Shown here: in pieces, positions 13,246 through 17,018 of the stretch
Position numbering within the stretch: position 1 is the stretch's first letter
Layout of the letters: each line of letters opens with the position of its first letter
Assembly (NCBI GenBank): GCA_016930115.1
Contig: JAFGHN010000090.1
Location: 1-17,018, forward strand
Direction: 5' to 3'
Length of the DNA stretch: 17,018 bases
Source: Spirochaetales bacterium
GTDB lineage: Bacteria; Spirochaetota; Spirochaetia; ARS1246
Notes under the pieces: model-generated
The model's database searches: none
What the model was told of the DNA's origin: nothing
What the model saw: the letters and a program-made list of their open reading frames with translations, nothing else
Program-made: the position numbers and the translations under genes

Positions 13246-15327
13246 ATGTCTAAAAAGTCCGGAAATGGAACACTGACCATCAACAACGCTGGGACCATCT
13301 TAGAGGCGGACGAGTCAATCAGCGGGCTTCTCGGCTATACCGGCGCACAGCTCGTCGGCTCTGCGCTCACATCGCACCTGACCGATACCTGCCGGAAGCC
13401 CTTCGAGCACGAGCTTGCGAGGATCGTAACCGGTGAGATCCAAACACTGCACTTGAATACGCTGCACGCGAAAAGTTTTGTGCTGCCCCTGGAGCTTACC
13501 CTGGTTCAGAAGACTGAGGATCATTTTCAGTTCGATGTCTTTGATCTTTCGCGAAGGAGCGACCTTGAGTCGGAGCTTGACCAGGTCAGGGACCACTACA
13601 TGCTGCTCTCCGAGAGCACAACCGACGTCATACTTCAGATCGACAATCACTTCAACATTGTCTACGTCAATTCTGCGGTTACGAGTGTTCTCGGCGTGAA
13701 GCCTGAGCGGTTATTGCATGAAAGCCTCGAAATCATCTTCCCGAAATCTCAGTACTCCAGGTACCGGGAAAGGATATACAAGTACTTTGTAATCGACGAT
13801 ATTCACCGAAGCACAAAGGGACTCGGGAACGTCATCGAAGCGCTCGCCCGTAAGGCCGGTGGAGAGTTGATTCCGGTCGAGATATCCATGGGCAACTCGC
13901 GCGGAATCGGCGATGACCGGATTCTCACCTGTATCATCCGGGACATCAGCTTGAGGAAGAAAGCCGACCGGAGACTGCGGTATCTGGCCTTCCACGACAA
14001 ACTCACGTCTCTCGGAAACCGTGACAGATTTGCCGAGAGCCTCACGAGAGTGCTCAACGAAATGACTCCTGAGTCCGGGAAAAGCGCGGCGCTTCTCTAT
14101 CTCGATCTCGACGGCTTCAAGAAAATAAACGACAGCCTTGGACACGAAATCGGCGACGCCATTCTCAAGGCTTGCGCGAAACGTCTCGGCAACTGTCTTC
14201 GTGACGGAGATCAGGTGTACCGTTTTGATTTTGAAGAGATTTTCAGAGTGGGGGGCGATGAGTTTACCATCCTGCTGCCCTATATCAGCAATCCTGAGGA
14301 CGCTTCCATCGTGGCGAAACGTGTGATCGATACGTTGACGCAACCGTTCAGCGTGGAGGGCTGGGAATCGATAAAGAATATCAGGCTGGGGGTGAGCATC
14401 GGTATCGCCCTCATTCCGCGGGACGGGCGCGATAGAACGGCTCTCTTAAGAAACGCTGATGCGGCGATGTACCGCGCCAAGGAAAGAGGCAATTCCTACG
14501 AATTTTTTACCGAAGAGATGAACGACATGGCGATGGAGCGGCTGCTGATGGAGGAAGGCATCAGGCAGGCGCTATCGTGGAATCAATTCGAGCTCTATTA
14601 CCAACCGGTTGTCGACGCGAATGGCAAGATTTGCTCTGTTGAGGCGTTGATCCGCTGGAACCATCCAAAGCACGGGATCCTGCCTCCGGACCGATTTATT
14701 CCGCTGGCTGAAGATATGGACCTCATGAAACCGCTTGGAACCTGGGTGCTCTCGGCGGCGTGCAGAGAGTTGCACGCTTTCCAATCGCGCGGATACCCGG
14801 AACTCGTGATGTGCGTCAACATCGCCCCTTCTCAGCTTGAACAGCGAGATCTTTGCGAGACGATCGGCAACATACTCGCCCGCCACAACATCAATCCGCG
14901 CCATCTCAGGCTCGAGATTACCGAAAGCTCCATCATGGAGAATCCGGAGCGATCGAGGCAGCGTATCGACTTGATCAAGTCGATGCATGAGGGCATCACG
15001 GTTGCGATTGATGATTTTGGCACCGGTTATTCATCACTTGCATATCTGACAAGATACGCGGTTGACTATCTCAAGATCGACAAGTCTTTTGTCATGCAGA
15101 TGCACAAGAGCGAAAACTCAAAGGTTGTCAAAACCATTATCGATTTAGGATTCAGCCTTGGGCTCGAGATTGTGGCCGAAGGAGTTGAAACAGCGGAACA
15201 GTTTGCGGAGCTCAGGAGATATGGTTGCCACTACTTCCAGGGATACTACAAAGCGATGCCTCTTTCTTCATCCGCCTTTGATAAGCTTCTTGAACGGGAC
15301 GCCCGTGAGCAAGTGCAGTCGTCCTAG
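13246..15327 (+). CDS. PAS-PAS-GGDEF-EAL cyclic-di-GMP turnover protein
   Basis: This 693-residue cytoplasmic protein has no signal peptide or membrane segment. A PAS domain spans about residues 8-104, a short helical linker follows, a second PAS spans about 120-240, then GGDEF (about 245-425) and EAL (about 430-680). The cyclase half keeps HDKLTSLGNR (250-259), LDLDGFKKINDSLGH and an intact GGDEF (336-340). An RxxD motif (RDGD, 319-322) is 13 residues before GGDEF instead of the usual 5. The phosphodiesterase half keeps EALIRW (466-471), VNIAPSQL, LEITES, DDFGTGYSS (589-597), LKIDKSF, EGVET and FQGY, so all usual catalytic residues appear present. It may make c-di-GMP, degrade it, or switch by PAS ligand. 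The ATG has only a distant GGGA (13230-13233) as SD. It is monocistronic and convergent with aroC; no terminator is evident in 15328-15382. Confidence 0.95.
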   Translation: MSKKSGNGTLTINNAGTILEADESISGLLGYTGAQLVGSALTSHLTDTCRKPFEHELARIVTGEIQTLHLNTLHAKSFVLPLELTLVQKTEDHFQFDVFDLSRRSDLESELDQVRDHYMLLSESTTDVILQIDNHFNIVYVNSAVTSVLGVKPERLLHESLEIIFPKSQYSRYRERIYKYFVIDDIHRSTKGLGNVIEALARKAGGELIPVEISMGNSRGIGDDRILTCIIRDISLRKKADRRLRYLAFHDKLTSLGNRDRFAESLTRVLNEMTPESGKSAALLYLDLDGFKKINDSLGHEIGDAILKACAKRLGNCLRDGDQVYRFDFEEIFRVGGDEFTILLPYISNPEDASIVAKRVIDTLTQPFSVEGWESIKNIRLGVSIGIALIPRDGRDRTALLRNADAAMYRAKERGNSYEFFTEEMNDMAMERLLMEEGIRQALSWNQFELYYQPVVDANGKICSVEALIRWNHPKHGILPPDRFIPLAEDMDLMKPLGTWVLSAACRELHAFQSRGYPELVMCVNIAPSQLEQRDLCETIGNILARHNINPRHLRLEITESSIMENPERSRQRIDLIKSMHEGITVAIDDFGTGYSSLAYLTRYAVDYLKIDKSFVMQMHKSENSKVVKTIIDLGFSLGLEIVAEGVETAEQFAELRRYGCHYFQGYYKAMPLSSSAFDKLLERDAREQVQSS

Positions 15328-15382
15328 AAAAGGCTGGCGGTAGCCCGAGCGGCAACCGCGCCCTGAGGCCGCCGCCGGCCTG

Positions 15383-16438
15383 TCAGCCGTGCAGCGCGCT
15401 CTGGCGTTTGTACTGGTCTTCCAGCACTATCGCCGCCATCGCTTCAACAACAGGGACGATGCGCGGGCAGATGCACGGATCGTGTCTGCCCTCGGTCACT
15501 ATCTCGGCTTCATTTCCGTCGGTGTCCGTTGTTTTTTGCGGGAGTGATATCGAAGAGGTCGGCTTCACCGCCGCCCGGAACACTATCTTCTGGCCTGTAC
15601 TGATCCCCCCTATGATGCCGCCGGCGTTGTTACTCAAGAATCCCGAACCGTCTCTCCAGTCGTTATGCTCGTCACCGTGCATATCCGCCGCGGCGAAACC
15701 CGAGCCTATCTCGATTCCTTTGACCGCACCGATTGACATTACCGCCCGGGCGATTTCCGCATCGAGTTTTTCGAACACAGGGTCACCGATCCCGGGCTTA
15801 ACGCCTTCAATAACGCATTCAACAATGCCTCCGGCGCTGTTGCCGGTCTCCGCGAGAGCGATTATTCTCTTCACCATTTCAGCCGCGGCCACGGCATCCG
15901 GCGCCCGCATCGGGTTTTTCTCGATTTCCTTGAAATCTATCGAATTGCACCCGACTCCTGCAGCCCGGAGCGTGTATGCGGTGATCTTGACACCGCGGGC
16001 GGCGAGCATTTTTCTTGCGACGGCTCCTGCCGCTACCCTTGCGGCGGTTTCACGGCCTGAAGCGCGTCCGCTCCCCCGGTGGTCCCGTATCCCGTATTTC
16101 GCGAGATAGGTGAAATCAGCGTGCCCGGGCCTGAAAAGTTTCTTGATATCGTCGTAAGCTTCCGGCCGCATGTCTTCATTGTAGAGGATGAGGAGTATCG
16201 GGGTACCGGTCGTACGTCCCTCGAAGACCCCTGACATGATGTGTACCGTATCGGTCTCCTTCCTGGGCGTGGTGACGGAGGACTGTCCCGGCTTCCGCCG
16301 GTCCAGCTCATGCTGAATGTCCTTTTCGCGCAACTCCACTTTGGGTGTCGCTCCGTCGATGATGACGCCGACGGCTTTTCCGTGGGACTCGCCGAAAGTT
16401 GTGACCCTGAATGCTGTTCCGAAAGTGTTACCAGGCAT
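15383..16438 (-). CDS. aroC: Chorismate synthase
   Basis: This enzyme converts EPSP to chorismate, the last shikimate step, using reduced FMN. The 351-residue protein is of normal length and carries the family signatures: FGESHG at residues 15-20 with His19, the Arg-rich DRRKPGQS, the central DHRGSGRASGRETAARVAAG, NNAGGIIGGIS, and GRHDPC near the C-terminus. Nothing essential is missing. The ATG at 16438 lies inside the end of aroK (11-nt overlap) and has an excellent SD, AAGGAG at 16446-16451 with 7-nt spacing, so the two genes form a coupled operon. FMN reduction presumably relies on another flavin reductase, as for other monofunctional chorismate synthases. Confidence 0.97.
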   Translation of the reverse strand: MPGNTFGTAFRVTTFGESHGKAVGVIIDGATPKVELREKDIQHELDRRKPGQSSVTTPRKETDTVHIMSGVFEGRTTGTPILLILYNEDMRPEAYDDIKKLFRPGHADFTYLAKYGIRDHRGSGRASGRETAARVAAGAVARKMLAARGVKITAYTLRAAGVGCNSIDFKEIEKNPMRAPDAVAAAEMVKRIIALAETGNSAGGIVECVIEGVKPGIGDPVFEKLDAEIARAVMSIGAVKGIEIGSGFAAADMHGDEHNDWRDGSGFLSNNAGGIIGGISTGQKIVFRAAVKPTSSISLPQKTTDTDGNEAEIVTEGRHDPCICPRIVPVVEAMAAIVLEDQYKRQSALHG

Positions 16439-16976
16439 AACCGTACTCCTTCAACTCGCTTTTTAACTTGCGGAAAGATTCTTCCACCGGATTATCATCC
16501 AACTCGACTGTAATATCGGCGTGTGCCTTCATGAGCGCGCTTCTTCTTTCGTATAGCATGGCAAAAGCCTCGAAAGGTTGTTCCTGCGGCAAAAACGCCG
16601 GCAAGCCGCCTTTCATAATTCGTCTGAAAAGGGTCTCAATATCGACCATGAGGTATACCAGCGTGCCGCACCCGGCAAGGGCCTCCCTTGCCGCCTGGTT
16701 TTCTATCGTGCCGCCGCCGAGGGAGGCGACGAGAAACGAACGGCCCATTTCCTGGGCCAGTTTCTTCGCCGCGCGTTGCTCAAGGTCCTTGAAAAAGGCT
16801 TCTCCGTGCTGCTGGTAGATCTCCCGGCATGAAACAAGGCCGTCTGTTCTATACTCTCTTTCAATGAGCTCATCGAGATCAAGGTTACGGGTTCTCATTT
16901 CCCACGCCAGCATACCCGCGAGCGTCGACTTCCCCGAATGTTTCATGCCGGTGAATAGTATGCTTCTGTCTACCAT
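16428..16976 (-). CDS. aroK: Shikimate kinase (divergent)
   Basis: This enzyme would phosphorylate shikimate at O3 with ATP, step 5 of the pathway. The 182-residue protein has the NMP-kinase-like fold: Walker A GMKHSGKST (residues 10-18, Lys16), LDLDELIE with Asp33/Asp35 where shikimate and Mg are bound, the Walker B-like region with SLGGGT (85-90), and a C-terminal LYERRSALMKAHADITVEL matching the usual R-x-P-x-Y-x-E-x-A-D stretch. Two sites differ: the shikimate-binding Arg in GE-x-x-FR-x-x-E is Lys63, and the lid RPLL reads LPAFL, lacking its Arg. Pairing with aroC by an 11-nt overlap strongly supports the shikimate assignment, though specificity could be altered. No SD precedes the ATG at 16976. 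Confidence 0.9.
   Translation of the reverse strand: MVDRSILFTGMKHSGKSTLAGMLAWEMRTRNLDLDELIEREYRTDGLVSCREIYQQHGEAFFKDLEQRAAKKLAQEMGRSFLVASLGGGTIENQAAREALAGCGTLVYLMVDIETLFRRIMKGGLPAFLPQEQPFEAFAMLYERRSALMKAHADITVELDDNPVEESFRKLKSELKEYGYAW
16446..16451 (-). promoter_or_regulatory. Ribosome binding site of aroC inside aroK
   Basis: AAGGAG on the minus strand with 7-nt spacing to the ATG at 16438. It fixes the aroC start and shows this organism does use strong SD sequences within operons. Confidence 0.75.
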
Positions 16977-16984
16977 CGGGATCC

Positions 16985-17013
16985 AGCGTAGCCGCCGCCG
17001 GGGGGAGCGTCAA
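16985..17013 (-). promoter_or_regulatory. Candidate promoter for aroK-aroC
   Basis: On the minus strand TTGACG (17008-17013, 5 of 6 bases) and TACGCT (16985-16990, 3 of 6) are 17 bp apart. The -10 box ends 8 nt before the ATG at 16976, which would give a leaderless or nearly leaderless transcript. The weak -10 box and the window edge keep confidence low. Confidence 0.35.
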
Positions 17014-17018
17014 GGAAA

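Noticed and set aside
15328..15382. GC-rich gap between the GGDEF-EAL gene and aroC as a bidirectional terminator
   Set aside because: Only short, imperfect stems can be drawn and there is no T-run in either direction.

Overview
The window is a compact stretch of bacterial chromosome with about a dozen genes on both strands. It suggests a diderm, probably free-living relative of the spirochaetes (Spirochaetota). Three things point there: two TPR lipoproteins and a signal-peptide protein ending in a beta-barrel-like terminal Phe imply an outer membrane; an XPB-type helicase is followed by a helicase-associated wHTH partner, a pair I know from spirochaetes and actinobacteria; and DHQ dehydratase and shikimate dehydrogenase are fused. 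The phylum is inferred from gene content; no rRNA or tRNA gene is visible. I see no mobile element, prophage, CRISPR array or defence island.

Left part (1-5442): a TPR lipoprotein runs leftward off the window edge. Divergent from it is a rightward run of NADP-type isocitrate dehydrogenase, a second TPR lipoprotein and the aroD-aroE fusion, with small gaps or overlaps suggesting one operon. Middle (5454-9202, minus strand): the XPB helicase and its partner overlap by 4 nt (ATGA) and look co-translated. Across a divergent intergenic region holding two candidate promoters and a perfect 12-bp stem-loop lies a rightward pair (9376-11958): a divergent PRPP-synthase-like protein followed, directly after its stop codon and in the same frame, by a GT4-type glycosyltransferase.

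Right part: a minus-strand outer-membrane protein gene ends at a strong intrinsic terminator. A cytoplasmic PAS-PAS-GGDEF-EAL cyclic-di-GMP protein follows on the plus strand. An aroK-aroC pair on the minus strand closes the window. aroDE, aroK and aroC together supply steps 3, 4, 5 and 7 of the shikimate pathway to chorismate.

The window is mostly core metabolism, repair and signalling, and I do not see a clearly new system. The observations most worth following are the single-stop, same-frame prs-like/glycosyltransferase arrangement with altered active-site residues; the 5'-end stem-loop of that operon; the XPB plus partner module; and several genes whose likely -10 box sits only 8-10 nt before a start codon with no Shine-Dalgarno sequence, suggesting leaderless transcripts.
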